DNA of 64,000 nt from an uncultured Clostridia bacterium (GTDB lineage: Bacteria > Bacillota > Clostridia > Christensenellales > UBA3700), in assembly GCA_947246685.1 (NCBI GenBank), contig CAMXSN010000005.1, forward strand, positions 1-64,000. The letters are read 5' to 3'. The notes below the pieces were generated by a model that saw only the letters and a list, made by a program, of their open reading frames with translations, did no database searches and was not told the DNA's origin. The position numbers were made by a program, and so were the translations under genes. Of the stretch, positions 18,521 to 26,360 are shown in pieces (position 1 is the first letter of the stretch; each line of letters opens with the position of its first letter).

Positions 18521-18823
18521 TTACGCGCCTACCCAAGCGGACAAGCCGTTGATGAGAAGCGGTGCGCCCATTGCTACAACGAAGATAATCACTATGCCGA
18601 TAATAAGGTTTTTGACCATATCGCGGGCATTGATTTTTTCTTCGTTTCTGTGCGCGATTGCGATTTTGATGCCGATATATGCGCCCCAAATTACGACTAC
18701 TGCCGCAAGCGCGATTACTATATACAGCCAAAAGCTGTCCATAAGTCCTTTGAGTTTTTCGACGATTTGAGCAAGACTTCCGTTCAAACCCTCGTCCGCC
18801 GCCAATAAATTTACATTAAACAC
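18521..18823 (-). CDS. VirB2/TrbC-like pilin
   Basis: 100 residues. A short N-terminus is followed by two long hydrophobic helices separated by the charged loop 'AHRNEEKINARD', the layout of VirB2/TrbC pilins. The start is GTG 18823; AGGAGG lies 11 bases upstream and no ATG is in frame nearby. Its membrane part recurs at the end of the 682-residue surface protein. Confidence 0.75.
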   Translation of the reverse strand: MFNVNLLAADEGLNGSLAQIVEKLKGLMDSFWLYIVIALAAVVVIWGAYIGIKIAIAHRNEEKINARDMVKNLIIGIVIIFVVAMGAPLLINGLSAWVGA

Positions 18824-18841
18824 TATTCTTCTTTCCTCCTC

Positions 18842-20362
18842 TTATTTCTGTGCTTTCTTTGCCTTGATTTTCTTGTATGCAATGAATCCGCCGACACCGC
18901 CGAGCGCAAGCACGACAAGAATTACAAACAGCGCGATTGCCGTTCCGTTGCCGCCTTTTTCCGTTTTGGTTATATCCACATTTGGTTCGTCGGGTACGGT
19001 AGGCTCGTCGGGCTGATTCGGTTCGTCGGGAATCGTAGGCTCGGTGGGCTGTTCAGGTTCAACGGGCGTTGTAGGCTCGTCGGGTACTGTGGGTTCGTCG
19101 GGATTTTCGGGCAGTTCGGGTTCGGTAGGCTCTACGGGTTTTTCCTGCGCCGTTACCACTACCGTCTTTAACTCAACGCCGCTCTCGTCCGCGAGCGTGA
19201 TAATGACTTGTCCGTAAAACTCGGAATAGTCAATTTTGTTGCCCGTTTCTTTTCTCTCCGTTACGTTGCCTTCTTCGTCCGTGAAAGTTACCGCAAAGTA
19301 TCCGCTTTTCTTATCGCCGCAGTTGCAAATGCGTAACACGATAAGGCTCATATTCTCGCTGTCGTCCATAGTCTGAATTTCGTAAGCGTGCTTATGAATT
19401 TCGGGAATGACGGGTTCTTCGGGTTCGGGAATATATCCGATGTCGCCGCTCGTTACATAGTCCGAAAGATAGCTGTAATTGCAGTCAACGCAAATATGGC
19501 GCGTATAGCCAAGACTGTCGGGCGTTGCGGGTACAAGCACATCCAAATACTTATGTCCTTTGGGCTGGGCGTAGTCCGTTACGAATCTGTCGCCGCAGTC
19601 GTTACAAACGTGGTCAGTATAGCCGTAGGTTACGCACGTTGCCGCGTTTACCGTTTCGGTGTAGGCGTGTCCGTTCGGCTCGGTATAGTCCGCGATATAG
19701 CTGTCCGCGCAAGTCGCGCAAGTGTAGGTCGTAAAGCCGCCATCCAAACAAGTAGGCTCGGTAATTACCGCTTCGTAGGTATGACCGAGCGCGTCGATAT
19801 AGTTATCGAAAAACACATCTTCGCAGACGGAACAGGTATGCTTGGTATAACCCCTTTCGGTGCAAGTAGGCGCGACTTCGACTTTCTCATAATCGTGTCC
19901 GATTTCGTCCGTATAGTTGTCCGAATACTCATAGCCGCATACGGTACAGAAATGCGTCGTATAACCTTTATGGGTGCAGGTATTGGGTACGACTACCACC
20001 TCGAACGTATGTCCCTTTGCGCTTTCGGTCTGCTCGGTGTATGTATGTCCGCAGTCCGCACACGTTTGCAGCGTATATCCCGCCGTCGTGCAAGTTGCGG
20101 CTACAACCGATTCGGTGTAGTTATGCCCTTTGGCATCTACATAGTTATCTTTCTTTTCTTCGCCGCAGTCTGCGCAAGTATAAAGCGTATAGCCTTGTTC
20201 CGTACACGTTGCCGCGATTTCCGTTTGCTCGTATGCGTGGTTACAGCCCGTATCCGCGCTTGCCGTTTTTGCCGTAGTAAAACCCGTACACAAAAAACCC
20301 GTTAAAAATAGCGCTACACTTGCCGCGAGCGTTACAACCGTTGATTTAATTGTTTTAGTCAT
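18842..20362 (-). CDS. Cysteine-repeat surface protein with membrane anchor
   Basis: 506 residues. A signal peptide is followed by seven repeats of 37-38 residues, each with TC-x7-8-C-x2-C and ending in GH-x-Y/F (the last is degenerate). Then come a beta-rich domain, a Pro/Glu/Thr wall-spanning stretch of PEEPT/PDEP units, one membrane helix and a Lys-rich tail. There is no LPxTG. The repeat type is shared with the 682-residue protein. The ATG at 20362 has GGAGG five bases upstream; an in-frame start at 20443 would add an implausible leader. Its position inside the transfer operon suggests recipient contact. Confidence 0.8.
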   Translation of the reverse strand: MTKTIKSTVVTLAASVALFLTGFLCTGFTTAKTASADTGCNHAYEQTEIAATCTEQGYTLYTCADCGEEKKDNYVDAKGHNYTESVVAATCTTAGYTLQTCADCGHTYTEQTESAKGHTFEVVVVPNTCTHKGYTTHFCTVCGYEYSDNYTDEIGHDYEKVEVAPTCTERGYTKHTCSVCEDVFFDNYIDALGHTYEAVITEPTCLDGGFTTYTCATCADSYIADYTEPNGHAYTETVNAATCVTYGYTDHVCNDCGDRFVTDYAQPKGHKYLDVLVPATPDSLGYTRHICVDCNYSYLSDYVTSGDIGYIPEPEEPVIPEIHKHAYEIQTMDDSENMSLIVLRICNCGDKKSGYFAVTFTDEEGNVTERKETGNKIDYSEFYGQVIITLADESGVELKTVVVTAQEKPVEPTEPELPENPDEPTVPDEPTTPVEPEQPTEPTIPDEPNQPDEPTVPDEPNVDITKTEKGGNGTAIALFVILVVLALGGVGGFIAYKKIKAKKAQK

Positions 20363-20378
20363 TATGTCCTCCATAAAT

Positions 20379-22586
20379 TTATTTGTTTTTTGCCTTGTCT
20401 TGTAATTCCAAAAGTTTCGGTAATTCTTGCTCCAAATAAGCAATCAACGCCTTTAACTTTTGCTGTACGCTTATGTCATAGTTTTCTATCATCAGACGGA
20501 TAAGCGTAACCTTGTTTTCGAGCTTGGCTTTGAGTAATGCCGCCGCTTCTTCTTCCACAAGGTATTCCGCAACTTTCAAAATCTTCTTGTGTACTTCGTC
20601 CACTTTGGCTTTCCATTGCTTGTCCAATTCCGCAATGTCTATAAGCGGCTTTTGCGAGGCTTGCTCCTGCTCTCTTTTGTCTATTCCGTCAAGCTGTTCA
20701 TCTTCCTCTTTCGTCTGACTGCCGCCGAGAATATCAAAAACGTAATCGCGCTTTTCAAACAGTCTTGCTTCGCGTTTTCCGATGTTCGCTTTCCCCGCAG
20801 CAAAGTAAACGTCTTGTAGCTCGTATGACGGCGTGAACCTTGACCAAATCGGCTCATAACCGCGAACGCTCACTATCGCGTCGCCTTTCTCGTCGCCGTT
20901 CAGTCGCTCTAACATACCCACCGTTATAAGCGGTTGATTGCTCGCGCCGGTGTTACTGCTTGCATTGACTTCCGCGCTCGTATTGACCGAAAAGTTTTTG
21001 ATTTTCTTCTGCCCGCACAATTCCGAAAACTCACGTCTTGTTTCGGGATCGTCCGAACCTATGAAAATCTTGACGTTGCAATTCGTCTTTACGATGTCGG
21101 CTATGTCCTTGCCGTACTTCGCATTGAGCTGTGAAAAGCTCTGCAATACGAACAGGTATCTGATGCCGCGTGAACGCCCTACCGTTACCATACCCTCTAT
21201 GTTTTCGAGCTTCGGCAGATTGCCGAACTCGTCCAAGATAAAGTACGCTTTGCGCTTTAATATCGCCGTTTCCGTGTCCTTACGCCGCAAATTCAAGTTG
21301 GCTTTTTCTACAAGCTCTTTGTAGGTTTGCGTGATGAACAATGTAACGAATCTATGGCGCGTGAACCTTTCGTCAGGTACGATTACGAATATTGCATTAG
21401 GCTTCTCGTCCATATTCACAATGTCTATATCGTTCTCGCTCGTCATCGACAGAATACCGTCGTCCGATAGTTGCTGTATGTATGCGTTGACTTCCGAAAG
21501 ATAGCTCGTAAGCGTTTTGTCGCTCGTGATAAGCACGGTGTTTACAAGCCCGCGCACCTTTGAATACTCGTCGCGCCCTTCCAAAAGATATTGCTTCAAT
21601 GCCGTCGTATCTTCCGAGCAATACTTGGTTATGTTGTGATACACGTTGAAAAGCTGTAATTGCTTTTCGTCCATTTTGCCGCTTATTACGTCCTCGCAGA
21701 ACGCAAGCACAAGTCCGAATATAAGGTTACGCGCACCTTCTTCCCAAGTCGGTTGGTCTTTGTTCTGCACGGGGCAGAGCGTATATACCAAGTCCATTGT
21801 GTTCTCGAAGATTTCGTCCTTTAATTCCTGCACTCTCGTCCGCGCGTCGTCATAGGATAAGAATACTTCGCCGCAAGCGCAATACTTTCCGTCCTTGCAT
21901 TGCAAGTGATTTTGCAATTCTTTCACTTGCCGGATACGCCGTATAAGCACCTGCATGGGATTCCACCTTGCAGAAGAATACGGCTCGCGCAAGTCAAGCG
22001 TTGAGATTATATAACCCTCGCTCTTTAACTGCTCGGCGTGTTTTTCGTAAAGCTCTTTCTTTGGGTCGGCTATAAGCAAACTCGGCTTGCCTTTGCTTCT
22101 TCCAAGCACCGCGATATTCTGATCGACGAAGCCTGTCGTTTTGCCGCTGCCCGTAGTACCGACGATTAGCGCGTGTAGCTGGCTCGTAGAAATAATCTCC
22201 ACGTCCTTTTTCTTTTTCTCAGCACCGATTACTATTTCGTCGTCGTTCTCGCCTTGCTTGTCCCAAGTCGTTACCGTAAACTCTTTCATCTTCCGCAAGC
22301 GTTTCGTTGTCAGCCACTCGGTATCTTCCAAATCGTTCTCTTTGAGCGCCAAGTTCTGCGCGTCTATTCGGTAGAGCATCAGAAAACCTACAAGCAGTAA
22401 CCCGTTGACTACGCCTATCGTCAACCAATAATTTTGATTACCGAAGATACCGCCGAAGTCCTTACCTGCAAGCGCAAACAAGAACGCTACAAGTACGCTT
22501 ACAAACACGGCTATAAACGCGCCGACGATAAGCCAAGTTTTCCAAGACTTATGCTTCTTGTGTTTGTGTGCTTCCTTTCTATTCAT
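20379..22586 (-). CDS. virD4: VirD4/TraG-type coupling protein
   Basis: 735 residues. It brings the relaxase-DNA complex to the channel. Two N-terminal membrane helices, Walker A 'VGTTGSGKTTGF' (near 145), Walker B 'FILDEFGNLPKL' and the TraG block 'GSDDPETRREFSELCGQK' are visible. The C-terminal 100 residues are a Lys/Glu-rich coiled coil. It lies 24 bp after the relaxase gene. Confidence 0.93.
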   Translation of the reverse strand: MNRKEAHKHKKHKSWKTWLIVGAFIAVFVSVLVAFLFALAGKDFGGIFGNQNYWLTIGVVNGLLLVGFLMLYRIDAQNLALKENDLEDTEWLTTKRLRKMKEFTVTTWDKQGENDDEIVIGAEKKKKDVEIISTSQLHALIVGTTGSGKTTGFVDQNIAVLGRSKGKPSLLIADPKKELYEKHAEQLKSEGYIISTLDLREPYSSARWNPMQVLIRRIRQVKELQNHLQCKDGKYCACGEVFLSYDDARTRVQELKDEIFENTMDLVYTLCPVQNKDQPTWEEGARNLIFGLVLAFCEDVISGKMDEKQLQLFNVYHNITKYCSEDTTALKQYLLEGRDEYSKVRGLVNTVLITSDKTLTSYLSEVNAYIQQLSDDGILSMTSENDIDIVNMDEKPNAIFVIVPDERFTRHRFVTLFITQTYKELVEKANLNLRRKDTETAILKRKAYFILDEFGNLPKLENIEGMVTVGRSRGIRYLFVLQSFSQLNAKYGKDIADIVKTNCNVKIFIGSDDPETRREFSELCGQKKIKNFSVNTSAEVNASSNTGASNQPLITVGMLERLNGDEKGDAIVSVRGYEPIWSRFTPSYELQDVYFAAGKANIGKREARLFEKRDYVFDILGGSQTKEEDEQLDGIDKREQEQASQKPLIDIAELDKQWKAKVDEVHKKILKVAEYLVEEEAAALLKAKLENKVTLIRLMIENYDISVQQKLKALIAYLEQELPKLLELQDKAKNK

Positions 22587-22610
22587 TCAAATTTCGTTTC
22601 CTCCAAATAA

Positions 22611-23927
22611 TTATTTTGTTTCGCCGCTGCCGTTTCCGGTGTCCTGCGAGCTTTGATTCTTCTTCCGTTCCCGTTCGATTTCTTCTTCGATTTCCTGCAA
22701 GCGGCGGGTAAAATCTCTTTCCAACAGCTCACTCTCGTTTCCGAACGAACGGAAGAACTTTTTACACGTGCGGTCTATCTTCCGCCGCGACATACCGAGC
22801 GAACGCTTTAATCCGTTATCGCTCGGCTTGTATTTGCGTTTGCGCTCAAAGTATTCGGGTTTGATGAACTTGCACAAGTTCAAAACCAAATTCCCTTGCC
22901 GCCGTTTATAGTCCGCTTTCTGATCCTCGATAACGTGAATATTGTTCTCGTCGATTTTGTTTCCGTATTTCGGCAGATCGCTTTCCATTTCCCGCGGCTT
23001 GATGTGCTTATTGGAATATGCGGTTGGCTGTCCGCAGATATTTTTTACTTCGCGCTCCCTGTCCTCAACCGCTTTGTAAAACCGCCGATTGGCTTTCATC
23101 GCTCGTTCGTCCGAGCCGAGAAGCAATCTGACGATACGGTCTATTCGCGGACGGAAGCTCTCCATATCTTTACTGCCGTAGGTTATGCGCCCCGTTTTAG
23201 GCAAGTCCTTGGCAAGCGATATGATTTCCTTTTTGATTTGCTCGTCGCCCGCCATTACCGCCCGAACACCCAACAGTTCTTTCAGCTCGGCTATTGCTTT
23301 ATCGCGGCTTTTGTAAACCTTGTCTTTACTGTCTGACAAATACAGTCCGAGCCGGACGAACATATTGTCTATGCTCTTTTTATCTATCTTGCCGTGCCGA
23401 CGATAACGCACGTTTCCGTCCTTGCTTTTGTATTTCGGCTCTTTCTCCCAAAACACAAAGTGGATATGTAAATGATGCGGTCTGTCCAAGTGCAACGCGC
23501 ACATTAAGTCTACGTTGTCCTTATGGAATTTCGCGTCGGATAGAAACTGCGGGAATGTCCGCTTGATTAGCTCGATACATTTTTCGGGCGTGTCTATCTT
23601 GTACGACTGCTCCTCATTCAGCGATATAAAGCCGTGAAAGATATGCCCTTTGTTTTTTTTGAGCCGAGCTTTCATCTCGTTCACTTGCTCCTGCGGTATC
23701 ATGCCCTTGTCATTAAACACGCCCGTATTCTTCTGCAAGTATTCAAGCGCGGTGCGCTTGCCCGTTCGCTTGCCCTCCGTCGTGATATAATCGAATACAT
23801 TTTTGACTCCCGTCATATCGAAGAACGCCCGCTCGTCCGCGTGTTTCGCAACCTCGTCCGCGCTCGCTCCTTTCGGGCATTGATACGGCGTGTACTGTAT
23901 GTTGAATATAACGGGTTGATTGCTTAT
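22611..23927 (-). CDS. MobL/MOBP-type relaxase, 5' end disrupted or non-canonical
   Basis: Nicks oriT and leads the strand into the recipient. The metal-binding HxH-type motif is 'RPHHLHIHFVFWE'; 'TGVKNVFDYITTEGKRTG' is the N-terminal family block. Coding similarity continues upstream of the ATG at 23816: in the same frame one reads 'QPVIFNIQYTPYQCPKGA' and 'DEVAKHADERAFFD', with no ATG/GTG/TTG. The well-placed start (GGAGG, ATG at 23934, overlapping the preceding stop as TGATG) is out of frame by one A. Removing one A from ATGAAAC gives MNISNQPVIF... in frame. I annotate from the AUA at 23927, and the true start is unresolved. Confidence 0.8.
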   Translation of the reverse strand: MSNQPVIFNIQYTPYQCPKGASADEVAKHADERAFFDMTGVKNVFDYITTEGKRTGKRTALEYLQKNTGVFNDKGMIPQEQVNEMKARLKKNKGHIFHGFISLNEEQSYKIDTPEKCIELIKRTFPQFLSDAKFHKDNVDLMCALHLDRPHHLHIHFVFWEKEPKYKSKDGNVRYRRHGKIDKKSIDNMFVRLGLYLSDSKDKVYKSRDKAIAELKELLGVRAVMAGDEQIKKEIISLAKDLPKTGRITYGSKDMESFRPRIDRIVRLLLGSDERAMKANRRFYKAVEDREREVKNICGQPTAYSNKHIKPREMESDLPKYGNKIDENNIHVIEDQKADYKRRQGNLVLNLCKFIKPEYFERKRKYKPSDNGLKRSLGMSRRKIDRTCKKFFRSFGNESELLERDFTRRLQEIEEEIERERKKNQSSQDTGNGSGETK

Positions 23928-23933
23928 GTTTCA

Positions 23934-24386
23934 TCACCTCCGCATTTTCTTTAAGCCGCTTATTTCGTAGTCGTGCAGATAGTCCGGCGTGTCGCTCATC
24001 AAGCCCTGCTCATACAATTCGCTGTCTACGTTCAGAGCCTTGTTTATCCGCTCCAAGTCGTGGAACAGCGACGACAGTATCGACTTGTTTATCGTTGCGT
24101 TCAGCACCGTTTCTTTCAAGAGCTTGACTATCACGTTAAAACTTTTTTCGTCCAAACCGCCGAAGTTTTGTCTTTGCGACGGCGGCGCGGTTTCTTCCGA
24201 TAACGTAACTTCTCCGAACAGCTTTTCGCATAAAATCGGTAAGCCGTAGAAAAGCGCGTCGTTCATTACCTGATTAAAACTCTTGTATTCGGGCAATTCC
24301 ATAACGCGGTTTATCTGTTCGGTTATGCCGCTATCCGTTATGCGGATATGTTTCTGTATTCCGATTTTTTCTTTCTTTTCATCCAA
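23934..24386 (-). CDS. Relaxase accessory protein (MobC-like position)
   Basis: A 150-residue protein directly before the relaxase, with overlapping stop/start TGATG. 'GIQKHIRITDSGITEQINRV' resembles the DNA-binding N-terminus of mobilisation accessory proteins; the rest is helical. I start at TTG 24386 because GGGAGGT precedes it by seven bases. The alternative ATG at 24437 would translate through the inverted repeats I read as oriT. Role by position: relaxosome assembly. Confidence 0.65.
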   Translation of the reverse strand: MDEKKEKIGIQKHIRITDSGITEQINRVMELPEYKSFNQVMNDALFYGLPILCEKLFGEVTLSEETAPPSQRQNFGGLDEKSFNVIVKLLKETVLNATINKSILSSLFHDLERINKALNVDSELYEQGLMSDTPDYLHDYEISGLKKMRR

Positions 24387-24399
24387 GTTACGCACCTCC

Positions 24400-24455
24400 C
24401 AAGTGTCGCAGACACGCAAATGTGGGTTTCCCACCATTTGCCCTCGAAGGCGGGA
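24400..24455. other. Probable origin of transfer (oriT)
   Basis: Non-coding DNA immediately upstream of the mobilisation genes. It holds GTGTC-gca-GACAC (24403-24415), then a larger inverted repeat GCAAATGTGGG / CCCACCATTTGC around TTT (24416-24441), then CCTCGAAGG (24442-24450). Stacked inverted repeats next to a relaxase are the usual oriT layout. The nick site cannot be assigned from sequence alone. Confidence 0.55.
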
Positions 24456-24543
24456 TTTATACCACCTTCTTTATCCTGCTTACCTTTTTCTTTGAAAAGC
24501 TACCACTTCCACCGCTCTTTCCTGCGGTTAAGTTACGACCTCT

Positions 24544-25482
24544 CTACGCTGTTTCTGTTAAGACTTTATCTATCCGCTCTTTCGCTTTTTCAAGATACCG
24601 CGCGTTTAGGTCTATCCCGATAAACTCCCTGCCGAACCGCTTGGCAACCGCGCCAGTTGTGCCGCTGCCGAAGAACGGATCCAAGACAATGCCGCCGACT
24701 TTGCTCCCGGCAAGTATGCACGGCTCTATAAGCCGTTCGGGGAACATAGCAAAATGCTCGTCCATTTTATAGGTATTCGTACTCACTTCCCACACGTCAC
24801 GCTTGCGCCTGAACTGTTGGTCGAAGTCCGAAAAATCTTCCCTTACCTGCGTTATGCCTTGCTGTCCGACATACTTGCTGTTCGCCGATCTTCCGCGCTT
24901 GTAACGCTCGCGGCTTACATCTTTTATAGGCTCTTGAATTGCCTTAAAGTCGAAGTAATACTGCCGCGATTTTGCAAGCAAGAAGATATGCTCGTAGGTC
25001 TTTGTAGGACGGTCTTTTGCGCTTTCGGGCAGACAGTTTGTCTTGTACCAAATGATGTCCGAACGCAAATACCAACCGCGCTCCCGAAGCGCAAACGCGA
25101 GCATCCACGGTATTCCTATCAAATCTTTCGGCTTTATTCCACTCCAAGATTTAGGGACTTCGTAAACGCGGTTTTGCATATTGAATACGTCCTCGTTCTT
25201 TCCGCCCTGCGTTAGAGTCATAGGACCCTTACCGCTCCCCGCGTAACTGTCGCCTATGTTCAGCCATAACGTTCCGTCCTTTTTCAGAACGCGGTACACT
25301 TCGTCAAAAACTTTTACAAGTCGCGCTATGTATTCGTCCGGCGTTTGCTCTATTCCGATTTGTCCGCTTTCGCCGTAGTCACGTAAGCCGTAATACGGCG
25401 GACTCGTTACGCACATATTCACGCACTCCTGCGGCAGAGTTTTTAACATCTCCGCCGCGTCGCCGCAAAGCATTTTACTCAC
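24544..25482 (-). CDS. Site-specific DNA methyltransferase (SPPY type)
   Basis: 312 residues. Catalytic motif IV is 'TSPPYYGLRDYG' near residue 28; the AdoMet motif I 'DPFFGSGTTGAVA' is near the C-terminus, so this is a beta-class order. SPPY suggests N4-cytosine or N6-adenine methylation. No restriction partner is nearby, so it is likely to protect the transferred DNA. GTG start; an ATG three codons on is equally possible. The 8-bp overlap with the previous gene shows operon structure. Confidence 0.85.
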   Translation of the reverse strand: MSKMLCGDAAEMLKTLPQECVNMCVTSPPYYGLRDYGESGQIGIEQTPDEYIARLVKVFDEVYRVLKKDGTLWLNIGDSYAGSGKGPMTLTQGGKNEDVFNMQNRVYEVPKSWSGIKPKDLIGIPWMLAFALRERGWYLRSDIIWYKTNCLPESAKDRPTKTYEHIFLLAKSRQYYFDFKAIQEPIKDVSRERYKRGRSANSKYVGQQGITQVREDFSDFDQQFRRKRDVWEVSTNTYKMDEHFAMFPERLIEPCILAGSKVGGIVLDPFFGSGTTGAVAKRFGREFIGIDLNARYLEKAKERIDKVLTETA

Positions 25483-25795
25483 TTTTATCCGCGCTCTCTT
25501 TTGCCGCCGCGCTCGCCACCATAACGCTGCCGATAATAACGCCGACTGCTCTTTCTTTACGCTTGATTTCCGCGAGCTTGTCCGCGCCCTTCTTGCCGTT
25601 GATTCTGTTCATCTCGGATATGTCAAGCATACGTTTGGCGTACAAGAACAGTCCTTTGAGATACTCGTCTTTCGTGATGAACGGCTTGCCCTCGAAAGCG
25701 TAGGCGCAAACGCCCTTTACAAACTCTCCCGCTTGTTTGTCCGTAAGTTCTTTGAGCATATCGTAATGCTCTCTCTTGATTTTGATGTTTTTCAT
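25475..25795 (-). CDS. DUF6291-like small phage/element protein
   Basis: A 106-residue protein: 'IKREHYDMLKELTDKQAGEF' and 'CAYAFEGKPF', then 'NGKKGADK', a pattern seen in DUF6291 proteins of phages and conjugative elements, some near replication genes. The ATG at 25795 has GGAGG upstream; the in-frame start at 25861 would overlap the preceding gene without a ribosome binding site. Its function is unknown. Confidence 0.65.
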   Translation of the reverse strand: MKNIKIKREHYDMLKELTDKQAGEFVKGVCAYAFEGKPFITKDEYLKGLFLYAKRMLDISEMNRINGKKGADKLAEIKRKERAVGVIIGSVMVASAAAKESADKSE

Positions 25796-25811
25796 TGTTT
25801 CCTCCTGATTT

Positions 25812-26360
25812 TTATACTTCGTTTCCCCAACAATCCCACCCGTCCGCTTGCTCTCTTGCAAACAGCTCTATTCTCGGTATATCTCCGAATAAGCGTACTA
25901 TCTCGTTCCTGATAATAGGCGGTTTAACCGAATGTCCCAATCGCGGGTGCATTACGATTTGCCTTACCGTCTTATCTGCGCTTTTAATATGACCTCTCAT
26001 TCCGAGCAAGCAAATCTCCGCATTGGACTTGGTATAGCTCCCCATACCCGCAAGCGGCGCTCCGTCTTTCTTTGTCTTTACCCATGTAAAAGCACACGTC
26101 TTATAATTGAACCCCCAATCACGCATGACTCGTATAGCATCGGGCAAGCACGGCATTGTCGCCCACATCAACAGCGCACAGTTTTTATCCGCTATCCTCT
26201 TAATATCAAGCGCACATATCTCGTCCGTACTCATTGTGCTGTAATGCTTTTCGGGCGCAAAGTGTCCGCCCTCTTTCCCTTTTCCCCATAAATACGCCCA
26301 CGGTGGATCCGCATAAATAATGCCGTACTTTTGATTCGTACTGAAAATATTCGTTACCAT
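25812..26360 (-). CDS. MT-A70 family adenine methyltransferase
   Basis: 182 residues. 'YGIIYADPPWAYLWGKG' carries the DPPW catalytic motif of MT-A70 N6-adenine methyltransferases; 'ALLMWATMPCLPDAIRVM' and 'FTWVKTKKDG' follow. Its ATG shares one base with the ArdC stop (TAATG) and has no clear ribosome binding site, so it is translated by coupling. It probably protects the element from restriction. Confidence 0.88.
   Translation of the reverse strand: MVTNIFSTNQKYGIIYADPPWAYLWGKGKEGGHFAPEKHYSTMSTDEICALDIKRIADKNCALLMWATMPCLPDAIRVMRDWGFNYKTCAFTWVKTKKDGAPLAGMGSYTKSNAEICLLGMRGHIKSADKTVRQIVMHPRLGHSVKPPIIRNEIVRLFGDIPRIELFAREQADGWDCWGNEV

Noticed and set aside
18842..18960. Sortase anchor at the end of the 506-residue surface protein
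   Set aside because: A membrane helix and Lys-rich tail are present, but no LPxTG-like motif precedes them.
18842..20362. Regular repeats of about 112 bp that could suggest a repeat array
   Set aside because: They are in-frame codons for a cysteine-repeat surface protein; units differ from one another and there are no unique spacers, so this is not CRISPR.
24387..24437. Longer N-terminus of the relaxase accessory protein
   Set aside because: The ATG at 24437 lies inside an inverted repeat and lacks a ribosome binding site; the TTG at 24386 has GGGAGGT.
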